From Spironucleus salmonicida (lineage: Eukaryota > Fornicata > Diplomonadida > Hexamitidae), in contig CM035321.1 in assembly GCA_000497125.2 (NCBI GenBank), positions 690,001 through 754,000 of the forward strand: DNA of 64,000 bases, read 5' to 3'. The translations under genes were made by a program, and so were the position numbers. The notes beneath the pieces are model-generated. The model was not told the origin of the DNA. It saw only the letters and a list, made by a program, of their open reading frames with translations, and made no database searches. Of this stretch, positions 47,158 to 60,201 are shown one piece after another (the stretch's first letter is position 1; every line of letters starts with the position of its first letter).

Positions 47158-47700
47158 TGCAAAAATAAGGATTAACACGGTAGACTGTATAAAAATGAAT
47201 ATATTACAATTCACAATACAAAATAAATTATTCGATATAATAGACTGTAAATTAAAAATGAGATTCAAATAATAGAATTATATTATGAGTACAAAATATG
47301 ACGATTATGGCTAAATAAGGTAAGTATCTAGTCTAATATTAGGTAATAAAGCTAGATGAATTGTTTAACTTGTTTTATACTGATATTTCTAGTAATAATT
47401 AATATTTGGGCCTTGCATATGTGGTGAATAGGTAAATATGATTAGTCTAGTTGTTTCAATTCATGGCGGATAAATTTGATGAGATTGTTCAAGTCTAATG
47501 TAATATTGTATAATATTTCATTTATTATGGCACTGCTACATAAGAAATATATATCAGTAATTTTATGCGTAGTTTTCACTCTCTGGTACCGGAAGTCCTC
47601 TAAAATTTAGTGTTATCGATAAATTTATACTTTTGATAGCAGAAGGTAATTAGTTTGGCGTATGTAGCTTCCCATGCCACCAACTCCGCTAAAACATTTT
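47158..47700. other. AT-rich spacer
   Basis: Between the 3' end of the ABC transporter and the start of the coiled-coil gene, both on the minus strand. No feature recognised. Confidence 0.5.
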
Positions 47701-50700
47701 TCATTCCCCGATCAAGCGCATGAAGTCCTCCTCCAAGTCTATCTCGCATACATCATAGCTTTCCGATGCTACTTCGTTGTCAATCGCCCACTATACCACC
47801 CGGCTCATCTTCAGCCCAAATAGGACGAAGTAATCGCCCCTCTCGCCTCTAGTGTATTACGCAAATTTGAGCCTAAATTCATCACGCTTCACAGAAATTT
47901 GCACCTGGAAGCAATTTTTCTCCCGCATGTTGTCCACACTGCCGCAGTAGTTAATGCGACCGTCTTTCAGCAAAACAACATCGTCGACCAGTTAAGCCAC
48001 CTCGCTCAGGTCGTGCGTAGTGATGATAACGGTTTTACCTAGATGAATCAGCTTCTAGGTGGCAACCTGAATTACCTATTTAGTAAGCGCACCCAAACCT
48101 GTCGAGGGCTCGTCCAATGCGATTATATTTGCCTTGCTGGTCAGAGCGATTGCGAGAGATAGCTTTCGACGAATTCCTCCAGAAAGCGAGGAAATCAGAG
48201 CATTCCTGATAGCGCTCAGGTCCAGTAGCTCCAAAATTTGATCCACTTGGCTGGTTTCGTTGAAAATGGAGAATAGCTGCACAATTTAGGAAATGGTGAG
48301 ACTTTCATAAAATATATCGTGCTGCGGCACCATGGTGAAGCTCTTGTACTTGTGGTATGTTTTATAAAGGTCATATGGGCCAATTACCGCTGCACCTTGA
48401 TCAATCTATATGATTCCCGCGAAGGAGTGCATAAGGGTGCTCTTCCCCGACCCGTTCGAACCCAGAAGCCCAAACACGCAGTTCTCTTTCACTGAAAAAG
48501 ACACGTCCTTAAGCGCAAATTAGGATCTTTCATACTAATGCGTAACATTTTATACGTCGAAGAAGTTAGCGTCGCCATAATACTCGGTCACATGCGTATC
48601 TAGAAGAGCAAGCTCAGACCTAGTCTTTTTAAATTTTAGGATCACTTTTATGATGAACATAATTCTGTTTTTCTATGCGACAAGGAAAAATACAAAGAAC
48701 TACAAAAAGTATGAGATAAAAATCGTTACATATAATTTCTATTACACCACTTGATGATGTATTACCAAGGATATAATGTAGCAGAAACCATATGCCGGTA
48801 TCACAATAGAGATTATCTGGGCAAATGAATCCGATGCTATTGTCATTATCTAGAATACGACAGCAAAGATAGTAATTAATAACGATACCACCGCCGCATA
48901 CTTTCCGGAGTTCAGAATCTTTCCCATCAAAATACCAGTTGGGACACACACTAGAGCCTGCATAATATACAGGCCTACTACAAATCCCGGATTGGGTAGA
49001 TTTGCTAAAATAGGATAGCATATGATCGCAATAATCAGAAGCGTAGCCAATGCCATTATCAAAGCAACAATGGTGTAAAATGTCGAATGGGCAAGAAACA
49101 ATAGCGTCATCTTCACATTGTGAAAGTGGAAAAGTTTGTTGACTGCATTATCGCAATCCATACCCGCAAGCTGGCCTGTAAAAAATAGAGGTAAAAAGCC
49201 TCCTATCAGTAAAACTACTATTGTTATTAAATTTGTAATCTCATTAGAATTATTTATCTCCATATTCGGCTAAATGCTTACATTCGAAAAACCTGGCATC
49301 TCGCTCTACTATATAGAATAAGTGAAGTTCCAAGGAGAATAATCGATTGAATTGGCAAAAAGATACTTTCTAAATAATGCGGAGGTTTGTTGAGTTAACA
49401 TATTATTTCCTATATCATAAAATACAACCGGAGGATTACATGGTAGTCTCACAGTAGTATCATCTATCAATATGTATCTTTCTATCCCTCTGGCTCCTAT
49501 ATATACTACATATGTCTCGTTAATATATAATCCATCACATTTATACTATAACTTGTCTGCTAGTTAAACTAATAACGTATTTACATTGTAGCCAAACATA
49601 TTTAATGGCAGTGGTAGTGATATTTTAATATTAACATACTTACTATTTTATTTATTGAATTCTACTATACCAGATGAGTAAAGATTATTGTATAACTAGT
49701 TTAATATATCTGTAGTAGGTAGTGTATTATTTCCATTAAACTTTATATGAGAATTTTTACCTATCATATTATAATGATAAATTGCTTAAGCGGAAGTATT
49801 AAATACATTGATATTTTAATTTCTTATAACAAATTTTGATTAATAATCACATTTAAACTCTTGAATACATTATTATATACATTATATCTATTTAGGCTAT
49901 TCCGCACATTTTAAAAATTAAATATCCATGTTAATACAAGTTTACTTACAATATTCTAAATTATAGCATCCGGTCTCATTTCTAATATAATGATTGCCTA
50001 TAACCAGCTATTAAAGAGGAGCTAAATCAGGATATTTTAACGGGTTTACGACTTTACTATTTTCGTACAACTTATCATAGTCAAAATCTTCTAATTAGAA
50101 AGATTGATCTAAAAGTTTATTTTATGTTTACTTTGAAATTTATGGAAGCAAATCATTACGCTTGAGAGGATCAACTACTAAATAGTTAAATACCATATCC
50201 TAATGAGATTATCTATAGTCACCTAATGAAGTAGTAGATCGAGAATAATAATCAAGTCCCAAAAATGTCGCATATTAAATACAATATGGGCGTTCTAGTA
50301 TATTAAAGGTAAATAATTCTTTCGGCCTTTCTTACAAACATTAATTAAGTACATTTTTAATAAGATTTTAATTATTTCCATAATGCTTATAACATTATAA
50401 ATAGCACTAATTAAATAAATATTATTTCGTATTATGATAATGCACTGTAATATTTCCATCTCCGGTGAGCCCTATCATCTTAACAAGTAATATATATGCC
50501 ACTCCAAGAAATAAAACAATAAATGACATCAAAAGTAATAATGCATATATGAACGATGTTTGTCCAGAGAAAAATTCAAGTCTAAACATGTTCTATACTA
50601 AAGCCATAAATTTATTATTTATGTAACCACGCGAAGTTTTTCGTTACTTTATAGTCTCCTATTTTTACAGTTCCATTTACAGCTTAACATAAGTATCTTA

Positions 50701-53307
50701 AAGTTTAAATTTCTATAGGGTATAAGTAGACACTATTTTATCATGCTCTAGGGTTTCTAATAATAAGTGGAGCTCTAAAAGCACCTACTGGGATATTTCG
50801 TTGAACTCAAGTTGTACAGAATGTCGACGAATACCAATAACAGTAAATTCATACGGAAAGAGCTCGCGTAGTTTTTCTTCAGTGAAGTTCTCGGACTCGA
50901 AGTTGAAGGTAAGTGAGTAGCCCTAAAACATTTACCGCACCTGGGGTAGCGTCTGGTTATGCTAGAATATCGCCCCGCGGTCTATGAAGTTGATTTTCTA
51001 CGCAATCTCCTCAACCTCCGTCATGTCGTGTGTAGTCAAAACTACCGAGCATTCGATCTTGCGAACAATCTCCCAGATTTTTCGTTTCAATATTGGGTCC
51101 ACCCCAGCCGAAATTTCGTCGAACATGACGAGGTTGTTTGAGCCAACGATGGCGTTACAGCAGGCGAGTCTTCTCAGCATACCGCCACTGAGCCTCTTGG
51201 CGGTTCTTCGTTGAACGGACGGCGAATCTAGCCCTATAGTCGCGAGAAGGTCCTGGATGATAGCGCTCTACTCGGCGATTGATATCTTAGCACCAGTACG
51301 GTATTGTCTGAGGCTGAAGGAAAACGCTACATTATTCAACACCGACATATCCAGGAAGACGTTGCTAAAGTCTTAGGGGCAGTAGCCGGTAAAGGGCTTT
51401 ACCAAGTAAGCATGAATCGAGTTTGTGAGGTCGAATGTTCCAAAAACAGTTGAGCTGCAAGAAGCCTACCTGTCCAACTGAACATCACCGGCGATCGCCC
51501 CAAGTAGGGTTGACTTTCCTGCGGAAGTTTCGCCAATGACTGCCGAGGATCCCTCTAGCAGCGAAAAACTACAGTTAGCAAGGCCAACTATTTTACTACG
51601 ACGCCAGATTTTCCACTTTCCTGTATAAGTAACAGAAATATTCTACAGATTAACATGGTTAGAATCTGGCACCAGCCTCCGCCATTGCCATAGGTCCTTT
51701 TTCAAGAAGAAAAGTGGATGCAGACCATAGAAACCCTTTTCAGGAATTACATGGGCGAGGTAGATAATAAAAAGGAAAAAGAAAGCAGCAGAGAATCCCA
51801 GCACTAGGTAGAGATGCCAGTAGGTAACATGCTGATATTTGCATATATGTCCAGCGTCTATGTTCTGGAGAATGCATAAGAATTACTTAGTGCCTTATGA
51901 TGTAAGGAAGTTCAATGAAACAAGCGTTTCTTAGGGTTTCCAGGAATAGCTACTCACAAACTAGCTCTTTATATCCTTGCTTAGCGCAAAATACATGGAG
52001 TCATACACCATGACTACTCCAAAAATCGGAACTAGAAAGGTAACTGTCCAGGTAATAGCCTAAGGAAGCATGGACGGATCGAAGAATGTTGTTGAGAAAA
52101 ATAAAGCCTAGTGGAAAACTATGGGCAGTAAGATCATCGCAAGACACATTATACACACAAAAATAATTACACGCGTGCGCTAGCTGCCAAAAATCACGGA
52201 TATAAAATTTACACCAACCGAGATAATTAAAGCAGATGCCAGAGCCGCCACCATGCAGAAACCAACAGTAATACCGGAGAAAGGCAATATACCGACATAG
52301 TGGCCAAAGACGAAGAAGGTTTCAGTGGATACCAAGGTTGGGACAAAAGTGAAAACCATAGCAGTAGTATAGAAAGAATGATGGAGCACTCCTAACCGCT
52401 TAAGAACCACATGGATATTATCTCTGTTCTGCGTTGCGATGAAAGCTGCCATAAGAATGATAACAGTAAGCGAAAGCGAGTTAGCGATGCTAAAAAGAAG
52501 GTTGATATTCATCACATCATCAACGCGATGTCTCAATGGCTCTAGAAAGTTATGACTAATATGATAGTCTACTTTTGCGAAATAATCTACTAAATACTAA
52601 TCGATTTACGTCTAAAGAGCTATTCCGTAACCTGTCCAAAATGCTTTCTTCCAACCAAATGTGAATTACTAAAACAATGGATCAGGCTATTCTACCAGTA
52701 ATTTTTCTAAAAACGAATTGTTCACAACCACCTCGACCGTAAGGTTGAGCGGCATGTTCTAAATCATTTCCTCTGACTGTAGAATGTTAATATGAATGAA
52801 TATTTCGTCATTCAGGAGCGGACCTGAATATTATGGATACCTATTATGCAGATCGTCCTAGAAAGTATCTAAAAATGTGGAATTGCATGTATCCGCTACC
52901 TGCAATACATCATCGCAGAATACCTACCTAGCAAATTCTACATCAAAACTTTGGTTAGTAAAAAGGTTCTTCTTGGCGAAGTAGCTATTTGCCTCCTCTG
53001 GAGACTCGAAGAATCTCGTTCGGTGGCCCTTAAGGCCATTTTTCGCTAGAACGAAGTCCAGCAAATCTCTTGTTAGCTCAGTGTTCGGAGAGGCTGACAG
53101 ATAAACGAAATCTTCGTTTTATGGAAGTTTCGGCAAGGTCGGTATGTCGATGTTTACTGAGTTGGAAGTAAACAGACTGTTAGAGATGAGAAATATCATG
53201 CCCGAAAGGCCTATCGCCATGAGAAGTGGCAGAATCAGTTATGCTACCACGATTACTGTCAGCGACCTTGCCCTAAATAGGAAAAACTAGCTTAAAGGCT
53301 TGTTCAT
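47701..53307 (-). CDS. Full-length ABCA-type ABC transporter
   Basis: One uninterrupted frame of 1868 codons (TAA/TAG as Gln) with TMD-NBD-TMD-NBD order. NBD1 (about residues 570-800): Walker A GETSAGKST, Q-loop CPQ, signature LSGGM, Walker B LVMFDE, H-loop TTHD. The second half opens near residue 907 (MFRLEFFSGQ), followed by a large extracellular loop and a membrane bundle. NBD2 (about 1590-1830): GSNGSGKST, VPQHD, LSGGIRRKLSL, IIALDEPSTGL, TTHDLSEV. A first helix before each long extracytosolic loop is typical of subfamily A, which moves lipids across membranes. I checked the join between the two halves for in-frame TGA and found none, so this is one gene and not two half-transporters. Confidence 0.9.
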
Positions 53308-53351
53308 TTTATAGATAGTTGTAGTATTAATTAAAATATTCAATAATTATA

Positions 53352-53597
53352 ATGAAAGAAACTAGCAACCCAAGTTATGAAAATATTATTAGTTAATGCT
53401 ATTACTCTAAAATTCAAAACTTTGCATTCATGAATACTCAAGACCCTAACACTGTACATTAATATGAAAAATTATATGAACAAGTATATGCATATTTAAT
53501 TTACGATGCTAAATTTAGTTATTTTGTTACTATAACAATGACAATTTACTGCTTTGGTATAAATAATATAATAAAAATACGTAAAATAGAATAGTGA
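53352..53597 (+). CDS. Small protein with C-terminal hydrophobic segment
   Basis: An 81-codon frame with TAA/TAG glutamines, ending with a hydrophobic stretch (YFVTITMTIYCFGI) and a basic tail, the pattern of a tail-anchored protein. It lies 44 bases from the start of the ABC transporter on the other strand. Short and AT-rich, so coding is uncertain. Confidence 0.4.
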
Positions 53598-55259
53598 TAA
53601 ATGTAATCTGACGAAAAACCAATATTTAATTAAAGTTTTTAACCTGGTATTAACATTTATATTAGAGACATAATATTATATATTATTGCTTAAATAATAT
53701 TTGTAAAAGAAAATGAGCTAAATCCTGCTTATATGATGCACAATTAATAAAATCATTAATTTATTTATATATAAAGAATTTTATTATATACGTTAAATGT
53801 GTAATTATGATAATTTACTAAGTTTCACTCTATAGAAAATGATTCGGGACATTCTTGGTCTATTAAATTGTCGTTCTCCAGTGAGGAAAGATTGTCGATT
53901 GGTTTCTTTAATTAAGTAGAGTCTTTATATCGTTATTTTTTTCTCATTTAATACATCATTAGATTATTAATGAAGTAAAAAAGAACCGGTGTTATTAACA
54001 TTAGTAGATTATTCCTGAATTCTATTTAAATTTCTCTATATTCGTTTTTGTCTTGTATATTCTGCTAAATATGATTTATTAAGATTGTTTAATTGGCAGT
54101 AAACTTTATTAACATAAGACTAGTTCCCTCCCATTATAAATAGTTCATATTTTTAGACTAAATATATATTAGATTTTTAAAATCTTTTAATTCATATTTT
54201 ATACTTTAGTATATTAAATTATAATCATTTTATTTATAGAGTATATTTTCTCATATCTTTTTATATTTACAAAATACATAATTAATATTTCATGTTCCAG
54301 TTAATTAAACTATTATTCTAGATTATTAAGTAAAAACATCTCAAATTATTATTTAATAATTTATTGCAAAGTATCTTTGAACAATAAAAGATTTAGTTTT
54401 TCGATAATAATAAATTTTATTACGGATAATATTATTTAATGTTACTACATACTGTTTAATTAGTATTAAAATTAGATTAAACTCTAAAATTTTTATACAG
54501 TAATATAAATTTATTTTTAAACTATGAAATTAAATATCAGAATTAGTGGTATTGATAATTATCAAAAAATTATTTTCAATTATAATAACTTTTATTCACT
54601 TATACAAAATTATTCCTTTTTATTACATCTAAACAAAATATTTTATGCAAATAATCTTAACTACATATTTACCTTATAAAATAACTATAAAATATTATTA
54701 AGAGTATATCTAGAATAAATTTAGTTGCCATATATCAGTCAAGTTTGTTTGGTAACTATATTAGTAGTACTGTTAAAAATGCAGTCTTAGAAAAAACACT
54801 CAATAATATATTATAATAAGATTTTAACTAAATATAATATAAAAGTCTCATCATATGTTGTCGATAAGTTTATATTATTAGTATATTACTTATAGCAAAA
54901 GTGAAACTACAACGTTTATCTTTTACATTATAGAGTACTCAACTGAATTAATAGAGTTATTACTATATTATTCAAACCAATTACTACAAATACCTAAGTA
55001 ATTACTAATATTACCAACTAATTTTTAATTAAATAATATTGCTAACTCAAATTATATCACACTACTAAATCTAACATTTTTATATTTTAAAATTATTTAT
55101 TATTATATAATAATATATATTACGAAAGTTTCCTTTCGCCATCCACGTATACTTTAAACCGTGTAAATCAAATAAATTTCCACAATTTTGTATATGTTTC
55201 ATTTTGCAGTAATTTGAAGACTATTAACAATTGCTAATACACATTTTCACTTCTAGAAA
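53598..55259. other. Long AT-rich spacer
   Basis: Over 1.6 kb of very AT-rich DNA without a protein-like frame or recognisable RNA. Confidence 0.5.
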
Positions 55260-55421
55260 ATGCTACCGGATATTGCTACCCTAACAGTTTGCTGCTTAAT
55301 CCTCGTCCTAGGCATCATCCTAGGAGTAATCGTATTCATCAACTACAGAAGAATATATAAGCGAAAAGAATCTTTTCCGCCACTTTCTACTCCCTATAAC
55401 AGCCACCTTTCCATTCAGTGA
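55260..55421 (+). CDS. 53-aa single-span membrane protein
   Basis: Starts MLPDIATLTVCCLILVLG. One strong membrane span (residues about 8-30) is followed by a basic stop-transfer segment (YRRIYKRK) and a short Ser/Pro-rich tail ending at TGA 55419-55421. No TAA/TAG is used and codon use is richer in C than the flanks, which favours a real gene. It lies 50 bases upstream of the hexosaminidase-like gene on the same strand. Confidence 0.55.
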   Translation: MLPDIATLTVCCLILVLGIILGVIVFINYRRIYKRKESFPPLSTPYNSHLSIQ

Positions 55422-55471
55422 TTTTATGAGTATTATACATTAATATTGTCTTTACCACTCCATATCAAAAA

Positions 55472-56815
55472 ATGTTCCTAATACTGGCCCTGATCCCGAT
55501 ACCACAGGAGGTCAGTTTTTCTTCACAACCTCCCCTTAGGCTGGAATCAGTCAAATTTCGTTGCCAGTACTACGATCTGTCCTCCTGTCAGTCAGATATG
55601 CAAGAAACACTGAATTTCTTCTAAAAACAATTCGACACTGACGCTACCTCAGAAAAGGTCCAAATCAACATAAATCTGACCCAGAAAAATGAATCCCCGG
55701 ACCCCACGACGCTGAACGAGTCCTACACGATCAGCACGCTCACAACATCGATCGAAATCGAAGCCTGCAATGTTTTCGGCCTCTCTCGGGCCCTTTTCAC
55801 AGTTTTCAAGTACACGGAAAACGGCTTTTTCAACGTCTCAAAAACGCACGATTTCTCGACTTCCAACATCAGATTCTTCCAGCTGAACGTCGCAGACAAC
55901 TTTCGGAATTTAAATTCTTTGAAAACTGATATAACGAAACTCGCATTTTTAAGTTTTAATATGATCCAACTGGTCGTGAGTTCCGACGTTTCGACGCCGC
56001 TAAAGAACGAGTTTTCGCCGCAAAATACGCTAATCAAAACGGCGTTCCCGGGCCGCTTTTACGCCCCGCGCGACTTCGCTGAAATATACGAATTTGCCCT
56101 CAAAATCGGCGTTTTCGTGAGCCTGGAATTCCAAAATCCGGGTTTTTGCAGTTTATTAGAAAAAGGAATGAAAATTCAAAATTCAATTCAAATCTTAAAT
56201 GAATCGTCCGTAAACTTGATCGTCGGAATTTTCTACGAGAATTTGATGAGCGTTTGGCCCGGTAAGAACATTGTGCATCTGAGCGGGAAAACTGTCAATT
56301 TGGACGAGTTTCGCGCCGACGCAGAAATCCAGAAATTCGTCGCCGAGCAGGACGTCTCCTACAGCGTTTTGTACGGCAAGTTCGTCCAGAACGTCACCAG
56401 GGCCGTCCGGCAGTCCTACAAGGACAAGCAGCAGCCGATGATCATCAAGTACGAGGAGCAGCTCGAGTTTGCCGAAGACGATGATATTCTGCAGTTTCAC
56501 GCCTCCCAGAACGTCTAAAAAGCGCTGGCGTTGGGCTTCAAGGTCCTGCTTCAAGTAAATCAGAATTTGGACAAAATGAAGATCGGCGGCGAGACGGTCC
56601 GTTTCCGTGGAGAGGAGTGGGCGCACATCCTGAAGAACTGCTTCGTGAACGACAACAAGTTGATATTGGGAGGTGGGTTTTCAGCTGCTAGCGTGGATGG
56701 GGAGCTGGACAACGCTATCGCGGCCAGTCAGTGCCTCTGGCAGAAAATTGAGCCTTCTGAGCAGTTTCAAGAGAGGGTTTAGCTGGTGAAAGCGAAAATG
56801 GCAAAACTGAGATGA
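55472..56815 (+). CDS. GH20 hexosaminidase-like protein without catalytic residues
   Basis: A 447-aa protein beginning MFLILALIPIP (short signal-like segment). It aligns by eye along a beta-N-acetylhexosaminidase: TISTLTTSIEIEACNVFGLSRAL matches the N-terminal GH20b domain. Also matching are FYAPRDFAEIYEFALKIGV (YTP-D-x-x-VIEYAR-x-x-GI), KNIVHLSGKTVNL (F-IHLGGDEV), QKALALGFKVLL and AIAASQCLW. The catalytic Asp-Glu of GGDE is replaced by Lys-Thr, and the PGH histidine by Phe (NPGF). The active enzyme's tryptophans are mostly missing. The fold is well supported; sugar hydrolysis is very unlikely. Secreted or lysosome-like location inferred. The frame is intact, so it is a pseudoenzyme and not a pseudogene. 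Confidence 0.82.
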
Positions 56816-56847
56816 ATTTGTATTATATTAATTTGGTATTGTGGAAA

Positions 56848-57279
56848 ATGACTTTCCTGACCAATTTTGAGTACAATGTGCAAGAAATCAGCGCTGAACC
56901 CGTGGAGGTCAACTAACGGGGGTAGGAGCATAAACTGTGTGATATAAAGAAGCTCAGGGATAAGCCACAGGTGCGAATTAAGGTTATAGGGCTAGATCCA
57001 ATTTTAAACAAAAAATCACCAAAGCCAATTTTTCGATCCAAGCAGGAGTACTAGGAGTATCCGTTTTAAAATTACAGGCAGTTTAGAAGCTAGTAACAGA
57101 AGAAATAGTGCGGGTACACGTCTTTTCACCATGATCAAAAATCAGAGTATTAGGAGCAGATAGAACTGCTCGCATTCAACTCTATCGAATCTGTTAAGGG
57201 ATCTATACGGGAGTGGATGAAGGTTACGAACTAAGAACTAGCATAACAAAGCTTGTTCGCCCGGTTTTTCTAAGAATGA
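56848..57279 (+). CDS. Hypothetical 143-aa basic protein
   Basis: Open to TGA 57277-57279, with an optional earlier in-frame ATG at 56812 that overlaps the previous gene's end. Rich in Gln (many TAG), Lys and Tyr, with a motif EYQEYPFQNYRQFRSQQQKK near residue 65. No domain recognised; probably a nucleic-acid- or protein-binding disordered protein. It lies between two genes on the same strand. Confidence 0.5.
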
Positions 57280-57360
57280 ATATTTATAGCTAGTTTTTAT
57301 TTATAATATGAATTAATTAATAAATATGTACTTTATTAATTCTCCACTCCGAATTCAAAA

Positions 57361-59784
57361 ATGTCATATTTTATTCCATAAAAGTAAGGGCAACTTCAAT
57401 CATTAACACGTTCACTCAGACCTAAAACTCCTTAAATATCATATTTAAATACAATACCGTCACTAGTATATGTACAAAATAATAAACTGTTGACTCCGCC
57501 CATAGAAAATAAAGGCCTCTTTGAAACTTATAAGATCTTATCAAATATTTCTGCAGGGTCGTAGGGAGTAACCTATTTGGCCCAAACTAAAAACTTAACT
57601 AATGTTGTTATCAAGCGTGTTTTGACCCATATAAAAACATAAATCTAAGTAGCGTGTAATACATCATAAATTTTATCCCCAACAATCCCACTTGTAATAG
57701 ACGCATTTACAGAAGATAATGCATTGTTTATAATTACTGAAGCTGGAACTTTGGATTTTGAAGAGCTTCTATCTGTATATCACAAAATACCATAAGACTT
57801 ATTTTGGATTGTAGCTTAAGATATATCCCTCGCTATTTAAACATCTCATACTTAAAATATTGCACATTTAGATATAAAGCCGTCAAATATACTTATTAAA
57901 TCATTTAAAGATAAACCTTAGCTTTAATTTTCAAGTACATAACAAGATAGATAGGAAAATATTACACCTGAGGGTGTTAATTATAATTATCTTGCAATCT
58001 CATAGTTATCTTCAAAAAGATCGATAATATCACCTGAGCCAATTCCAAAATAATCTCCTTTAATTAATTTTGAGAATCCATTAGGACATCTTATTTCTAA
58101 TGTAATGTTATCTCCTGAACCTATTTAAAGAGTTAAATTTTAAGAATAATCAAAGCCTTTATAGTCATTTAATGATCCATTCTCTAAACTTTATTGCCAA
58201 AATTTTGAAGATATTATTAATTTCTGTATATTTTAGTTAATAGATTTTGGAATATCTTAAAGTTCACCTTTTAAACCAGACTCTGTATGTGGAGATTCTA
58301 GATATCTATAATAATAATTTTTAAGCACTGGCATACCATCATTTTAATGTGACTGCTTTAGTCTAGGCATAGTATTGTTTGAAATTATCAGCGGGTGTGA
58401 AGTACCAAGTTACGGATTAAATTATGAAAAACTTAGAGAATGTAATGGCATTCTTGAAGTTTTTGATTGGAAAGATACATCTTAATAGGTATTAGAATCT
58501 ATTAAAGATCTTTTATATTCTGATCTTACAATTACATAATGGATATTAAAGTATTAATAAAATTTTCAAGATAGAGATTATGCATATAATAAAGTAGAGT
58601 CTGGACGTAATTATATTCATAATATGATTTTTGTTGTCAAAAATATTAAAAAGAGTACCTTTCGTATGAAGAAATCCTAATTTACGATTAGATAATTTAT
58701 AATTCATGGTAGTTTGCTTAAACTATAGCATAAAAAGTAATCGTTAGGGTTCAAAGTAAATTTTGTTAGGCGAAACTCTTACGTAAAATCACCATTAGGA
58801 ACATCAGCTTTTCTTTAAGATAAATAAGAGACAGATGAAAGTTCAAATTTTTTTCAGTCCACTTCTCCATCAATGGTGAAACAAAATTAATGGTCAACTA
58901 GTGAAATAACACTCTAATAATAATGTGAAAACGGATACAATATTAACAAATCTACAACTAATTTTGAAGAAAATACTGGAAATTTCAATTTGACTAATAT
59001 TTCTTCCTCTTCCTCATCTTCATATTCTCTTACAACAGATATTTCTAATAATTCCTCGTTTTCTATTCAATACACTTCTAAAAAATCATAAACTGTTTAA
59101 ACTTTATTATCTGCTCTTGAAACGATTACTGGAATAGCTTCAATGGTATATTATCAACCTTTAAATTTCTATCATCCAACTCCAACAACTAATAAATCCT
59201 AATTTTCTAACTAGTGTTCTTTTGCTTTACCACTGTCAAATAAAGGAAACTATTCTCCAACTAGCACCCCTATTGTTGAAGATTCTATGTTAAATCATTA
59301 AGTTAAAGGTATTTTACGACCAAAAAGTGGCGATTACAAAATTTTAAATCAAGAAGAGCTTATGTAAAATGGATTTAGAAGTATTACTGATGCATTTGTA
59401 GATTGTTTCGAATAGAAACCATAGAATGTTAAGTTATGTACATTTTTAAGTAAAAACAGAGGAATGTTATTTATCTTAATTAATCTGTTAAGTTTCTTTA
59501 TTAAGGATCAAATTTCCAGTTTGATTCTTAATGCACTCTTTGTTCTTATAATATAACGTATTAATAAGTACAATATTAGTTTACTTTAAGAAAGATAATA
59601 TCATTATATTAAAAATAGTAACGTGTATTATGATCCTATAAAATTGCGAAGTGGCATTTTTGGTTTTCTGTTGCCTGCTATTTTTATTTTCATAAATTTT
59701 CATTTAAGGAGTTGCAAAGGGGTATATCTAATATCTGTAGTTGCAGAATTTCTATTTTTAAACCTGGCTGGAGGGTTCTAGTGA
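57361..59784 (+). CDS. WEE1/MYT1-like protein kinase with membrane segments
   Basis: An 807-aa protein. Kinase motifs: glycine loop SAGSQGVTY (res 64-72), lysine K85 (VVIKR), HLDIKPSNIL (D171, N176), DFG 295-297, GDSRYL before the activation-segment end, and DCFSLGIVLFEIISG (331-345). HLDIKPSN and GDSRYL are hallmarks of the WEE1/MYT1 family, which phosphorylates CDK1 to block mitosis. MYT1 is membrane-anchored, and this protein ends with hydrophobic segments near residues 690-800. Oddities: about 110 extra residues between catalytic loop and DFG, and the APE motif reads QQQ (three TAA). The start follows CTCCACTCCGAATTCAAAA. Catalytic residues are kept, so it is probably active. Confidence 0.82.
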
Positions 59785-60201
59785 GTATTTAGTTAATCTT
59801 ATGATTTTATAATATCCTTATGAGTTACAAATGCTTAAAAATACTTTATAAGTCGCAATTTCTTATTTATATTTTTTTTCATAACTAATAAGTATAATTC
59901 TAACATATTTCTCTTATTATATATTAAATATATTTCATTTTGTGAAATATTCTTTAAAAATTATCAATGAAAATTAATTAAAATTCAAAAATACTGTTGA
60001 TTATCTGTTAAATTCATGATCTAATTATATTTATATAATAAAATTTTATATTAACAACCTTTTTTGTAGAACTAAATGAATAGTTAAAAAATCAAATAAT
60101 TAACTTTAGTTCTGCACTAATTAAAAATTAATAATTATTATATACTTTATTTCATGATACTATCCCTTTCCGCGAAGCGAAATTCCGTTTCACTAGAATA
60201 T
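59785..60201. other. AT-rich spacer upstream of histone gene
   Basis: No gene seen. The last 50 bases are less AT-rich (CCCTTTCCGCGAAGCG) and may hold the histone promoter. They also encode an in-frame extension from 60154. Confidence 0.45.

Noticed and set aside
47701-53307. Two separate half-size ABC transporters
   Set aside because: Reading the junction at 50587-50880 codon by codon shows no TGA, so the two halves form one frame.
57376-58370. Minus-strand frame with protein-like stretches and two in-frame TGAs, first suspected to be a gene with recoded TGA or selenocysteine
   Set aside because: The plus strand encodes a protein kinase with ordered catalytic motifs across the same bases; the minus frame is its shadow.
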